The position numbers and the translations under genes were made by a program. From assembly GCF_014652835.1 (NCBI RefSeq), contig NZ_BMZO01000002.1:62001-126000 (forward strand): DNA of 64,000 nucleotides, given 5' to 3'. The notes under the pieces are model-generated. The model searched no databases, had not been told where the DNA came from, and saw nothing but the letters and a program-made list of their open reading frames with translations. The stretch comes from Limoniibacter endophyticus (GTDB lineage Bacteria; Pseudomonadota; Alphaproteobacteria; Rhizobiales; Rhizobiaceae). Below are positions 25,693 to 35,107 of this stretch, in pieces (the stretch's first letter is position 1; the number at the start of each line of letters is the position of its first letter).

Positions 25693-25827
25693 TTTCAACA
25701 GATGGCTTGGCGCGGAAAATCCACCTTTTCCGACAAGGTCGTTCGCCGACTGAAAGTTTTCTGGAATTTCATCATATTGGCTATTGACGGGAGAGCAGGG
25801 AATATGGTGTAAGCCCGTCCATCGAAT

Positions 25828-25902
<75 letters not shown>

Positions 25903-25971
25903 TTCGGTCGCCCTTAAAAAATATACTAGCCTCGGGTATTTCCGTTCGCAGTATGGACGCAACTCCTGTTC

Positions 25972-27651
25972 CTATTCGGGCATGTCGTGGGCGAGTTTTT
26001 CCTTCAATGCCATGATCTGCGCCGGGTTCCAGCCTTGCGGGTCGGTGACGGCGATCCATGCATCGACATAGTGGGCAGGGGCATAGATGTGGCCGTAGCC
26101 GATAGGCGTGGTCGTGGCGGTGGCCATGTCGAGCAGCAATTGCAGGAAAGTGACGATCGGAAACCAGCGAACATTGGGCGAAACGTCCGGTCCGCGCGGT
26201 TCGCTCAGCCATGGTGGCGGTTGCCAGGCGTAGCTCGTGTTGAAGAAGACGATAGGGTCGCTGGCATATTGCAGATAGACCAGCCGCATGCGACCCCAAT
26301 GGGTATCGGCGATCTCGGTCTGGTCCCGCTGATTGGTAAACCTGATGACCGCTCCGTCCCGGAAGCGCGGCAGCCAGGCCGGCGTTCCGGGCATTCGTTC
26401 CGAGGTTGCCATGTTCCAGGTCTTGCTGGTGAAGGGCGGGCCGCTCCACAGCGCGCCGTCGAACGGATCGGAGATCACGTCGAAGAGATCCGTCGAGAGA
26501 TCGGAATTCATGGCGCCGAGGCTGAGACCATGCAGATAGAGCTTCGGACGCGTTTCCTGCGGCAAGGCCGTCCAATGCGTGTAAATCTTCGAAAAGAGCG
26601 CGCGGGCCTGCTCGGAGCCATAGGTCGGCTCGACAAGGAGGGCAAGCCAACTCGTGAGATAGGAATATTGTACGGAAACGGTCGCAACATCGCCGCGATG
26701 CAGATATTCGAGCGCCATATGACTGGCCGGATCCAGCCAGCCGGTGCCGGTTGGCGTGGCGATGACGAGAATGGAGCGCTCGAAACCGCCGATACGGATG
26801 AGCTCATCGAGGGCCAGTTGCGCGCGTTCGTCGACCGTGTCGCCTGAGCGCAGGCCGACATAGACGCGTAGCGGTTCCATGGCCGGTTGGCCGGTAAAGG
26901 CTTGCATCTCCTGCCGGGTGGGGCGCGAAGCGATGGCTGCGCGACCGGCCCGGCCAAGCTCGCTCCATTGCAGAAGGGACGCGGCACTGCCGGATTTGAG
27001 TGGATCGGTCGGCATGGCGATGTCGTCTTCTATCAGTGCATCAAAGCCGCGATAGGAAGAATCCAGCGCGCGCAGCGCTCCCTGCACCAGAACGCCGCTG
27101 CCGATCAGCCAGAAGAAGAGCAGCGTCAGGGCGGTACCTGCGAGAACCGCGACTTTGCGCGGGAGAATGGCCTTCAACCGAGTAGTATTGAAGCGCGCGA
27201 CGAGCCTGAAGGCGCGCGCCAGCATGATGAGGACAAAGGCGACGAGAAGCGAGATCAGGCCGACAAGGAAGGGCCTGGCGCTTTCAACCGGTGCAAGTTC
27301 CATGCGGGCCCGCACGGAGTTCTGCCAGTCGGATGCAGCGTAAAGCAGGAGAATGGCCGCAAAAGCGCAAGTGATCAGGGTGAAAAGGTTGAGCCAGGGC
27401 ACCAGCCATTGACGCCGCAGCGGCGGGATTTCCAGAAAGCGCCAGAGGGCGCGCAGAAAGACGCCAAGGCCGTAGCCACAGGCGAAAGCAACCCCGGAAA
27501 GAACGCCTTGGAATATGGCGTCTCGCGGCAGCAGGCTAGGCGTAAGCGAAGCCGCAAAGAATAACGCTCCGAACCAGATGCCCGCGCCGCACAGCGAGTT
27601 GCCGTACGCGAGAAACAGATCCCGTATCATGGTGACTATGCGCGTCGACAT
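25972..27651 (-). CDS. Membrane-anchored alpha/beta hydrolase family protein
   Basis: 559 residues from the ATG at 27651 (GGAGC 5 bp upstream). The first 230 residues have about five membrane helices (GALFFAASLTPSLLPR, FACGYGLGVFLRAL, and so on). The rest is a hydrolase domain with PLRVYVGLRSGDTVDERAQLALDELIRIGGFERSILVIATPTGTGWLDP and a nucleophile region KLYLHGLSLGAMNSD (G-L-S-L-G). This matches the architecture of the uncharacterised bacterial family with an N-terminal membrane domain and C-terminal alpha/beta hydrolase (Pfam Abhydrolase_9 type). The catalytic domain is probably periplasmic. Substrate unknown. Confidence 0.85.
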   Translation of the reverse strand: MSTRIVTMIRDLFLAYGNSLCGAGIWFGALFFAASLTPSLLPRDAIFQGVLSGVAFACGYGLGVFLRALWRFLEIPPLRRQWLVPWLNLFTLITCAFAAILLLYAASDWQNSVRARMELAPVESARPFLVGLISLLVAFVLIMLARAFRLVARFNTTRLKAILPRKVAVLAGTALTLLFFWLIGSGVLVQGALRALDSSYRGFDALIEDDIAMPTDPLKSGSAASLLQWSELGRAGRAAIASRPTRQEMQAFTGQPAMEPLRVYVGLRSGDTVDERAQLALDELIRIGGFERSILVIATPTGTGWLDPASHMALEYLHRGDVATVSVQYSYLTSWLALLVEPTYGSEQARALFSKIYTHWTALPQETRPKLYLHGLSLGAMNSDLSTDLFDVISDPFDGALWSGPPFTSKTWNMATSERMPGTPAWLPRFRDGAVIRFTNQRDQTEIADTHWGRMRLVYLQYASDPIVFFNTSYAWQPPPWLSEPRGPDVSPNVRWFPIVTFLQLLLDMATATTTPIGYGHIYAPAHYVDAWIAVTDPQGWNPAQIMALKEKLAHDMPE

Positions 27652-27779
27652 GCTGCTCCGAAGTCTTTTGATATATTTGCGCGCATTTGAAAACCGGTGG
27701 CTGGTAAAAGGCAAGGGAGGCAAGCCAATAAACTCGGGCCGGTCCTGACACTGCCGTGACGATACACTATATCAGAAGT

Positions 27780-29240
27780 ATGAAACTCGATCTCTCGCAT
27801 AGCTATGCCGCGCTTCCCGAGCGCTTCCACCGACCGGCCGTGTTGCAACCGGTTCCGGCGCCGCGGCTGATTGCGCTCAATGCACGGCTGGCGGAGCAAC
27901 TGGGGCTGGATGCCGGATGGCTCTCCTCGGAGGAGGGCGTTGCCATGCTTGCAGGTTCGCGCATGCCAGCGGGGGTACAGCCGATCGCCGGCGCCTATGC
28001 CGGCCATCAGTTCGGAAATTTCGTGCCTCAGTTGGGCGACGGTCGAGCCATGCTTCTTGGCGAGGCGGTGACTAAGGATGGCAAGCGTTTCGATATTCAA
28101 TTGAAGGGTGCGGGGCGCACGGCCTTCTCTCGCGGTGGCGACGGACGAGCTGCGCTCGGACCGGTGCTGCGCGAATATATCGTTTCGGAAGCGATGGCGC
28201 GGCTGGGTGTCCCGACCACACGTGCACTGGCGGCCGTGCTGTCGGGCGAAACGGTGGCGCGAGAACGTTTCCTGCCGGGTGCGATCTTCACCCGCGTAGC
28301 CGCCAGTCATATCCGCGTCGGCACGTTTCAGTTCTTCGCGGCGCGAGGGGATGTCGAGGCCATTCGGCTTCTGGCCGATCACGCAATCGAACGGCACTAT
28401 CCGCTGGTGAAGACTGCGGAGCGGCCGTATCTCGCCTTTTTCGAGGCAGTGCGCGACGCGCAGGCAAGGCTGATCGCGCAGTGGATGCAGATCGGCTTCA
28501 TTCATGGCGTGATGAACACCGACAATATGACCATTTCAGGCGAAACGATCGACTACGGTCCCTGCGCCTTCATGGACGAGTACCATCCCAGGAAGGTCTT
28601 TTCCTCCATCGACACACAGGGACGTTACGCCTTCGGCAATCAGCCACTGATCGGGCAGTGGAATCTGGCACGGCTTGCAGAAACCCTGCTGCCGCTGATC
28701 GATGACAATGAGGACGAGGCCCTGGAACTGGCACAGGGCGCGCTGTCGGGCTTCAATGCGGTTTTCCAGGAAGCTTACAATCGGGGTATGGCGCAAAAGA
28801 TCGGGATAGCAGAGGTGCAGGAAGGCGATATGGATCTGCTGGGCGATCTGCTTGGCATCATGGCGGCTGAGGAAAGCGATTTCACGCTGTCTTTTCGGGG
28901 GCTGGCTGATGTGCTGGAAGACGAGAGCGGGGCGATCGCGCAAGGACTGTTCGGCGGACATTTTGCCGGGTGGGAAGTGCGCTGGCGCGACAGGCTCTCC
29001 AGGCAGGGAACGCCGGTTGAGGAAATCGCCATAGGGATGCGCGCGGCGAATCCGCTCTATATTCCGCGAAATCACCAGATTCAGGCGGTCATCGATGCAG
29101 CCGAGAACAATGATTTTGCGCCGTTCCACGCCTTGAATTCCGTTTTGCAAAAACCGTTCGAACGGCAAGAGGGCGCGGAGGCTTTCGCCGTGCCGCCGCA
29201 AAGACATGAGCGCGTCCTTCGCACGTTTTGCGGGACTTAA
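27780..29240 (+). CDS. selO: Protein adenylyltransferase SelO (YdiU/UPF0061)
   Basis: 486 residues from the ATG at 27780; GTG 27756 is an alternative. Pseudokinase-fold AMP transferase: GAYAGHQFGNFVPQLGDGRAMLLGE, then the KGAGRTAFSRGGDGRAALGPVLREYI nucleotide loop, and FIHGVMNTDNMTISGETIDYGPCAFMD, holding the metal-binding Asn and Asp. SelO moves AMP to Ser/Thr/Tyr of target proteins in oxidative stress. Bacterial forms usually end without selenocysteine, as here (ending TFCGT). The length is normal for the family. Confidence 0.95.
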   Translation: MKLDLSHSYAALPERFHRPAVLQPVPAPRLIALNARLAEQLGLDAGWLSSEEGVAMLAGSRMPAGVQPIAGAYAGHQFGNFVPQLGDGRAMLLGEAVTKDGKRFDIQLKGAGRTAFSRGGDGRAALGPVLREYIVSEAMARLGVPTTRALAAVLSGETVARERFLPGAIFTRVAASHIRVGTFQFFAARGDVEAIRLLADHAIERHYPLVKTAERPYLAFFEAVRDAQARLIAQWMQIGFIHGVMNTDNMTISGETIDYGPCAFMDEYHPRKVFSSIDTQGRYAFGNQPLIGQWNLARLAETLLPLIDDNEDEALELAQGALSGFNAVFQEAYNRGMAQKIGIAEVQEGDMDLLGDLLGIMAAEESDFTLSFRGLADVLEDESGAIAQGLFGGHFAGWEVRWRDRLSRQGTPVEEIAIGMRAANPLYIPRNHQIQAVIDAAENNDFAPFHALNSVLQKPFERQEGAEAFAVPPQRHERVLRTFCGT

Positions 29241-29334
29241 AATTTATCTGCATCCCTAACTGGTTCCGTGCATCCTATTGAGGCGTTTTATCGTTTATAT
29301 GCGGCGCAACTCTTCGGGACGACAGGGGACTAAA

Positions 29335-30813
29335 TTGAGCGAGCAGGACGAGCCGGCCTTCTCTGCCATTGAGGGAGAAAGCTGCTGGCGCTACGCACGC
29401 GCCGACAAAATGACCGTCATCGTCGATGCAGAAGATTATTTTGCTGCCGCCAAACATGCGATGTTGAGGGCAAAGCATAGTATAATGCTGATTGGCTGGG
29501 ACTTCGACGCACGGGTCAAACTCGAACCCGAGAAGAAGACGATGAGGGGTCCGAACCGGATCGGGCAGCTTCTCAACTGGCTGGCGAAGCGCAAGCCAAA
29601 CCTCGATATCTACTTGTTGAAATGGGATATAGGTACGCTGCTTGCGTTGGGGCGTGGGCAGACGCCACTCTTTATTCTCGACTGGATGACGAGCCGCAGT
29701 GTCCACCTGCGGCTCGATCATGCGCACCCGGCGCTGGCGGCGCATCACATGAAGCTTCTGGTAATCGACGACGTCATTGCGTTCTGCGGTGGCATCGACA
29801 TGACGGAAGGACGGTGGGATACGCGGTTGCATCGCGAGCAGGAAGAGCAGCGCCGCACCATGTTCCGCGGCAAGCAGTTGATGCCCTGGCATGATGCTAC
29901 CAGCTGCGTGACCGGCGAGGCGGCGAGTGCGCTGGGTGATCTGGCACGGGAACGCTGGCGCAGGGCAACCGGGGAGAATCTGACACCGCCGCCGACCGTG
30001 GCGCCGATCTGGTGCGACAATCTGGAAATGGATTTCGAGAATGTCGATATCGCAATCGCACGAACGATAGCGAGCTTCGATGATTACGAGCAGGTCAGCG
30101 AAATCGAATCGTTGAAGCTGCGGATGATCAAGTCGGCGCAAAAGACGCTTTATATCGAAAGCCAATATTTTGCCGCGCGCAAAATCGCCTACGCGCTTGC
30201 CGACAGGTTGCGCGAAGACAATCCGCCGGAAATCGTGCTGATCAATCCCTTGGGGGCGGATGGCTGGCTTGAAGCCAAAGTGATGGACTCGGCGAGACAG
30301 CGGCTCCTGAACATGCTGCGCGAGGCTGACCACAAGAAACGCTTCCGTGTATATTATCCGGTCAATGAGGCCCGCTCGCCGATCTATGTGCATGCCAAGA
30401 TCATGATCGCAGATGATTGCTCGATGAAGATCGGTTCGGCCAATCTCAATAATCGCTCGATGGGTTATGATACTGAGTGTGATTTGATGATCTCTGCAAA
30501 CCGGCAGGATGACGAGGCGGCCGTGCGCGAGGCTATTGCCAGATGTCGCAATGACCTGCTGGCCGAGCATCTTGGCAGCGATGAGGAAACCATTGCTGCT
30601 GCCATAACGCAGAAAGGACTGATCGGCGCGATCGAGGCGCTCCGGCAGGGCGCCAGGCGGCTTGAACCCTTGCCGGAAAGGGAGTTGAGCGACGATGAGA
30701 GGGCGATCGCCGAAACCGATCTGGTCGATCCGGAGCGACCGGTTACAGTTGGAATGCAGTTGTGGGATGTTGGGCGACGCATCATGCATCTGTCACGAAA
30801 AGGCAGTGCATGA
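29335..30813 (+). CDS. Phospholipase D family protein
   Basis: 492 residues from TTG 29335, chosen for AGGGGAC 5-11 bp upstream; ATG 29299 is the other option. Two HKD-type motifs are present: HHMKLLVIDD with D following, and HAKIMIADDCSMKIGSANLNNRSMGYDTE. This is the duplicated PLD active site seen in cardiolipin synthases and PLD proper. There is no signal peptide and no membrane helix at the N-terminus, unlike ClsA. It may hydrolyse or transfer phosphatidyl groups; host-directed or phospholipid-remodelling roles are both conceivable. The next gene begins 38 bp later. Confidence 0.88.
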   Translation: MSEQDEPAFSAIEGESCWRYARADKMTVIVDAEDYFAAAKHAMLRAKHSIMLIGWDFDARVKLEPEKKTMRGPNRIGQLLNWLAKRKPNLDIYLLKWDIGTLLALGRGQTPLFILDWMTSRSVHLRLDHAHPALAAHHMKLLVIDDVIAFCGGIDMTEGRWDTRLHREQEEQRRTMFRGKQLMPWHDATSCVTGEAASALGDLARERWRRATGENLTPPPTVAPIWCDNLEMDFENVDIAIARTIASFDDYEQVSEIESLKLRMIKSAQKTLYIESQYFAARKIAYALADRLREDNPPEIVLINPLGADGWLEAKVMDSARQRLLNMLREADHKKRFRVYYPVNEARSPIYVHAKIMIADDCSMKIGSANLNNRSMGYDTECDLMISANRQDDEAAVREAIARCRNDLLAEHLGSDEETIAAAITQKGLIGAIEALRQGARRLEPLPERELSDDERAIAETDLVDPERPVTVGMQLWDVGRRIMHLSRKGSA

Positions 30814-30851
30814 CCGCTTGCGCGCACTGCGCGTAGCTGCAATCTGAGACT

Positions 30852-31175
30852 ATGAAGATCGCTGTCATCTATTTCTTTGCCGCCCTGGCTGAAATTGCCG
30901 GATGCTTTGCATTCTGGGCATGGTTACGTATGCATAAAACTGCGTTTTGGGTGGTTCCTGGGTTGGGATCGCTTATTGTTTTTGCATGGCTTCTTACGCT
31001 TGTTCCGACCGAGCATGCGGGCCGGGCTTATGCCGCCTACGGCGGTGTCTACATCACGGCGTCTCTGTTATGGCTTTGGTTTGCGGAAGGTTTTCGCCCG
31101 GATCGCTGGGATTTGACCGGTGGCGCAGTTGCGCTCTTGGGCGCGGCAATCATTCTTTTTGGGCCTCGTTCCTGA
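30852..31175 (+). CDS. YnfA/UPF0060 family small membrane protein
   Basis: 107 residues with four hydrophobic segments: [62 protein letters not shown], and [19 protein letters not shown]. The motifs [14 protein letters not shown] and [12 protein letters not shown] are diagnostic of the UPF0060 family, a small-multidrug-resistance-like group. Function in this organism is unknown. Confidence 0.93.
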   Translation: MKIAVIYFFAALAEIAGCFAFWAWLRMHKTAFWVVPGLGSLIVFAWLLTLVPTEHAGRAYAAYGGVYITASLLWLWFAEGFRPDRWDLTGGAVALLGAAIILFGPRS

Positions 31176-31264
31176 AAATGTGGCACATTGGCAACAAACT
31201 TGTGTGAAATGTTCATGTTTAAACACCTCGACCTGCATCTTCCCTTGCGGAAGTCTGCCTGAAA

Positions 31265-31296
31265 GCCTTAAGGCGGGTCACGATCATTGCGTGACC
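31265..31296. promoter_or_regulatory. Two adjacent palindromes upstream of the TonB receptor
   Basis: GCCTTAAGGC (31265-31274) is a perfect 10-bp palindrome. Directly after it, GGTCACG (31276-31282) and CGTGACC (31290-31296) are perfect inverted arms around a 7-bp spacer. Both lie 60-90 bp ahead of the receptor ATG. No TGA-N9-TCA IRO box is present in this region. Confidence 0.5.
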
Positions 31297-31356
31297 AACA
31301 GTAAGCCAAATCGCCGCTGAGCACGCTTCCTGAGTATCTAGAGGCGGGGGCTCTCA

Positions 31357-33591
31357 ATGTCTGATTTCAAGTTCTATCTACGTCGTGCAACGGCGCTGTC
31401 TCTCTTGCTGGCTGCCACCGCGGGACCAATATCGGCTCAGGAAATGGCGGAGACGGACGATGAAGGGGAAATCACCCTTGATCGCATCATCGTTCTTTCG
31501 GCTGAAGAACAGCTGAAGCAGGCACCTGGCGTCTCGACCATCACGTCCGAGGATCTCGAAAAGCAGCCTGTCGCCAACGACCTGTCCGAAATCATCCGCA
31601 AGATGCCCGGTGTCAATCTGACCGGAACGACATCAAGCGGCCAACGAGGCAATCAACGTCAGATCGACATTCGCGGCATGGGGCCCGAAAACACACTCAT
31701 CCTGATCGACGGCAAGCCGGTTCTGTCGCGCAACTCCGTTCGCATGGGACGAGCCGGTGAACGCGATTCGCGTGGGGATTCCAACTGGGTTCCTGCCGAA
31801 ATGGTGGAGCGCATCGAGGTGCTGCGCGGTCCGGCGGCGGCGCGCTACGGATCAGGAGCATCAGGGGGTGTTGTCAATATCATCACCAAGCGTCCTGAAA
31901 CGACCACCGGTCAGTTCTCGGTTTTCGGCTCCATGCCGCAGCATTCCGAGGAAGGCTATTCCATCAGGGCCAACGCGATGGTGGGCGGGCCAATCACGGA
32001 CGTTCTTTCCTATCGCATCATCGCCAGCATCGCCAAGACGGATGCCGACGATCCTGATATCAACGCGGGTGCGACGCTCGATCCGACTGCGACACCTGCT
32101 GCCGGTCGCGAAGGCGTCGTCAACAAGGATTTGCGCGGTCTTCTGACATACGAGTTCGACGATCAGAACGTTTTCGACTTCGAGGCGGCATATAGCCGTC
32201 AGGGCAATATTTTCGCCGGTGACAGGCAATTGGCGAGCGTTACGGATTTGCTCGAAGAATTGGCCAATCAAGGTGCGGAAACCAATACGATGACGCGTAC
32301 CACGCTGTCAGCGACGCATCGAGGTTTCTACGATTTCGCCGAGAGCAACAGTTATATTCAGTGGGAGCAAACCCGTAACACGCGCTTCGGTGAAGGGACG
32401 GCGGGGCGGTATGAGGGTGCCATTACGGATGATGCCAAAAAAGGCACGATAACACTCGACAACCTGACAGCGAAGAGCGAGTGGGACATTCCGTTGACGA
32501 TGGGCTATGAGCAGAAGCTGACCCTTGGCGGCGAGTTTCGCGGCGAGTGGATGGAGGATGGCGTTTCGAACCAACTTGGCCTTGAGGAAAACGTCGTTAT
32601 TCCGGGAACTGATACAGATCCCGAAAATCGCGACCCTAACACCAACGCCTGGATGTTCGGTCTCTATGCGGAAGATAATATTTATATCAACGACCGCCTC
32701 ATTCTAACGCCTGGCCTGCGTGGCGATTATCATAGCGAATTCGGCGGCAATCTCAGCCCGAGCCTTAACGCTTCCTACCAGTTGAGCGAAAACCTTACAC
32801 TCAAGGCAGGCATAGCAAGGGCATTCAAGGCGCCGAACCTGTTCCAGCTCAATCCGAATTACGTTTATTATACGCGGGGGAACGGTTGTCCCATCCCATA
32901 TCCCACACAAGGCGGAGTGGGTTGCTATGTTGTCGGTAATCCGAATCTCGATCCTGAAACGTCGATCAACAAGGAAATCGGCCTCAATTATCACGACGAT
33001 CTGGGCTGGAACGCAGGGGTCACCTATTTCCACAATGATTACAAGGATCGCATTGCCTCGGGATTGACACCGATAGACACGGCTGTTCCCGGTGCGCCCA
33101 CAGGTTGGGTCTTTCGCTGGGAAAACGTGCCGGAAGCAGTGGTCTCGGGTCTTGAAGGCAATCTGAGCATCCCGGTTCTGGAAACTCTGACCTGGTCGAC
33201 CAACGCGACCTATATGATTGAGTCGGAAAACAAGCAGAACGGCCAACCGCTTTCGCTGGTACCGGAGTACACGATCAACACTGCGCTCGACTGGCAGGCG
33301 CGCGAGGATCTGACGCTGACCCTTTCGGCAACCCATTACGGCAAGACACCATCGCCGACACTGACCGGAACCACGGGTGCAGCGGTAGAAAATCCGCTCG
33401 ATCGCGACCCGTACACGGTCGTCAATGTGGGCTTGAAATATGATTACAACGACAATTTCCGCGTTTCGGCGGGTGTGACTAATGTGTTTGACGAGCGTCT
33501 ATTCCGTGAAGGCAGCGGCAATGCCGCGGGCGCCAACACCTATAATGAACCGGGGCGCGCCTTCTATCTATCGGTGACAGGCTCTTTCTAG
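31357..33591 (+). CDS. TonB-dependent ferric-siderophore receptor (FepA-like)
   Basis: 744 residues. Signal peptide ending GPISA-QE, a TonB-box-like LDRIIVLSAEEQ, plug domain (QAPGVSTITSEDLEKQPVANDLSEIIRKMPGVNLTGTTSSGQRGNQRQIDIRGMGPENTLILIDGKPV, YGSGASGGVVNIITKRP), and a 22-strand barrel ending in an aromatic residue (SVTGSF). NLFQLNPNYVYYTRGNGCP and the following Cys-pair loop plus TSINKEIGL strongly resemble FepA/PfeA enterobactin receptors. Expected to import a catecholate siderophore, feeding the ABC importer encoded at 15-19 kb. Strong terminator follows. Confidence 0.93.
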   Translation: MSDFKFYLRRATALSLLLAATAGPISAQEMAETDDEGEITLDRIIVLSAEEQLKQAPGVSTITSEDLEKQPVANDLSEIIRKMPGVNLTGTTSSGQRGNQRQIDIRGMGPENTLILIDGKPVLSRNSVRMGRAGERDSRGDSNWVPAEMVERIEVLRGPAAARYGSGASGGVVNIITKRPETTTGQFSVFGSMPQHSEEGYSIRANAMVGGPITDVLSYRIIASIAKTDADDPDINAGATLDPTATPAAGREGVVNKDLRGLLTYEFDDQNVFDFEAAYSRQGNIFAGDRQLASVTDLLEELANQGAETNTMTRTTLSATHRGFYDFAESNSYIQWEQTRNTRFGEGTAGRYEGAITDDAKKGTITLDNLTAKSEWDIPLTMGYEQKLTLGGEFRGEWMEDGVSNQLGLEENVVIPGTDTDPENRDPNTNAWMFGLYAEDNIYINDRLILTPGLRGDYHSEFGGNLSPSLNASYQLSENLTLKAGIARAFKAPNLFQLNPNYVYYTRGNGCPIPYPTQGGVGCYVVGNPNLDPETSINKEIGLNYHDDLGWNAGVTYFHNDYKDRIASGLTPIDTAVPGAPTGWVFRWENVPEAVVSGLEGNLSIPVLETLTWSTNATYMIESENKQNGQPLSLVPEYTINTALDWQAREDLTLTLSATHYGKTPSPTLTGTTGAAVENPLDRDPYTVVNVGLKYDYNDNFRVSAGVTNVFDERLFREGSGNAAGANTYNEPGRAFYLSVTGSF

Positions 33592-33611
33592 CCTCTGTCC
33601 GTTCGGGAGAA

Positions 33612-33650
33612 ACGAAAAAGCCGCGGGCAAAACCGGTGGCTTTTTCGTTT
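33612..33650 (+). terminator. Terminator after the TonB receptor gene
   Basis: Perfect 11-bp stem ACGAAAAAGCC (33612-33622) / GGCTTTTTCGT (33638-33648), then TT. Confidence 0.85.
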
Positions 33651-33738
33651 CGAAACGAGATGATTTCGGATAGGCTTCGCACCGGTTGACAGAAAGGCGA
33701 AGCGTTCGATGGGCGGAGCGGGGATTCTGACGAAGGCA

Positions 33739-34914
33739 ATGATGCGAATGGCGAAGATTTTTCTCGTCACGTTCGTCGCTCTGACGATTGCTGCAATGGC
33801 GGATATCGCAGCCCCCGTACTTGGAACCGCGCCTGCCTATGCGCAGGACGGATCCGGCCCGCGCAATTTTTTTCGCCGCCTGTTTGGCGGTCCGGGACGC
33901 GAACCGATCTACCGCGAAGATTTTGCGCCGCAAAGGCCCCAACGTGCGCAGCCGCGCCAGCGAACGCAACCGCCGCGCAATCGAAGCGCGCCGCGCTCTG
34001 CCGCCCCACGCCCGCCCGCCACGCCGGTGGTGGAGAAGCGAGAGGATGCCAAGAAAGTCCTTGTGATCGGTGATTTCATGGCCGGTGGCCTCGTCAGCGG
34101 CTTGAATGCGCTCTATGCGGAGAATCCGGGCGTGCGGATTGTCGGTTCCACGCAAGGCTCTTCCGGATTGGTGCGCGACGACTATTACGACTGGCCCAAG
34201 GAGTTGCAGACGATCGTCGAACACGAGAAGCCTGCCGCTCTCGTTATCATGCTGGGCGCCAATGATCGGCAGGATATGCAAGGACCGGGTGGCAGCCATG
34301 CGCGCGGCACCGAGGGTTGGACACGCGCCTATGAGCAGCGCGCCGAGCGCATTGGTCAAATAGCTCGTACGACCAATGTGCCGCTGGTCTGGGTCGGGCT
34401 GCCTTCCTTCCGGATCAGCGGGGCCAATCCCGATATTCTTGCACTGAACGACCTCTATCGTGACGCGGCGGCGGAAACCGGCGCCGAATTCGTGGACATA
34501 TGGGAAGGCTTCGTCGACGAAAATGGCTCCTTTGTCATGGAGGGGCCGGACATGAACGGTCAGCCAGCTCGCTTGCGCGGTGCGGACGGCATCAATCTGA
34601 CAGAAGCGGGCAAACGCAAGGTGGCGTTTTATGCCAAGGCGCCGCTTGACCGACTTCTGGGTAATGGCGTTGGAACTGGCGTTTCCGCACCCGTCGCTGC
34701 CGCGCAACCTGCCCGGCCCCAGAATCGGGCCATCGAACGTCTTGCACCGGTCTCGCTTTACGATCCTGCTTTCGAAGCCAAAGAGCTGATGGGCGAGACC
34801 GTGACGATCGGGCCAGAGATCCGCGGCGAGAGTGCGACGGAAAAGTTCCTGTTCGACGGTATTGCCGCCGATGCCCCCGAAGGGCGCGCGGATCATTTTC
34901 AGCGAAGGGGTTGA
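33739..34914 (+). CDS. DUF459 SGNH-fold periplasmic protein, catalytic residues replaced
   Basis: 391 residues from the ATG at 33739; ATG 33709 would add ten. Signal peptide ending APAYA-QDG, then a basic Arg/Pro/Gln-rich linker to about residue 95, then an SGNH-hydrolase-like domain. Family landmarks are KVLVIGDFMAGGL (block I, 111-113 is GDF where hydrolases have GDS), LGANDRQ (block III) and DGINLTEAGKRKVAFYA (block V, Asn where the catalytic His stands). Both Ser and His are missing, so it is probably not an esterase. It may bind glycans or peptidoglycan, perhaps structurally. Confidence 0.8.
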   Translation: MMRMAKIFLVTFVALTIAAMADIAAPVLGTAPAYAQDGSGPRNFFRRLFGGPGREPIYREDFAPQRPQRAQPRQRTQPPRNRSAPRSAAPRPPATPVVEKREDAKKVLVIGDFMAGGLVSGLNALYAENPGVRIVGSTQGSSGLVRDDYYDWPKELQTIVEHEKPAALVIMLGANDRQDMQGPGGSHARGTEGWTRAYEQRAERIGQIARTTNVPLVWVGLPSFRISGANPDILALNDLYRDAAAETGAEFVDIWEGFVDENGSFVMEGPDMNGQPARLRGADGINLTEAGKRKVAFYAKAPLDRLLGNGVGTGVSAPVAAAQPARPQNRAIERLAPVSLYDPAFEAKELMGETVTIGPEIRGESATEKFLFDGIAADAPEGRADHFQRRG

Positions 34915-34939
34915 TGCCGCACAAGTTGATGCCGCACAA
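34910..34939 (+). repeat. 15-bp perfect tandem duplication over a stop codon
   Basis: GTTGATGCCGCACAA occurs twice in direct succession (34910-34924 and 34925-34939). The first copy contains the TGA of the DUF459 gene. A third, partial echo (TTGTGCG) follows. No coding change results from copy loss. Confidence 0.8.
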
Positions 34940-35107
34940 ATTGTGCGAAAGTGACGATCCTTGCTTGCCCCAACGTAACGAGAGTGAAACTCTCTGGCTT
35001 GAGATACAACCGACATGGAACACGGTTAGACAAATCTCTCGCGCCTCGGCAACGAGGATGAGGCGTGAGGATTCAGTATCCGGATGTGTGAAACAGGGGA
35101 CAGATCG

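Noticed and set aside
29275-30789. A 504-codon minus-strand frame over the PLD gene
   Set aside because: Antisense to a protein with two HKD motifs; His/Arg-rich composition typical of shadow frames in GC-rich DNA.
31205-31216. TGA...TCA pair upstream of the FepA-like receptor as an IRO box
   Set aside because: The spacing is five bases, not nine, so it does not fit the operator.
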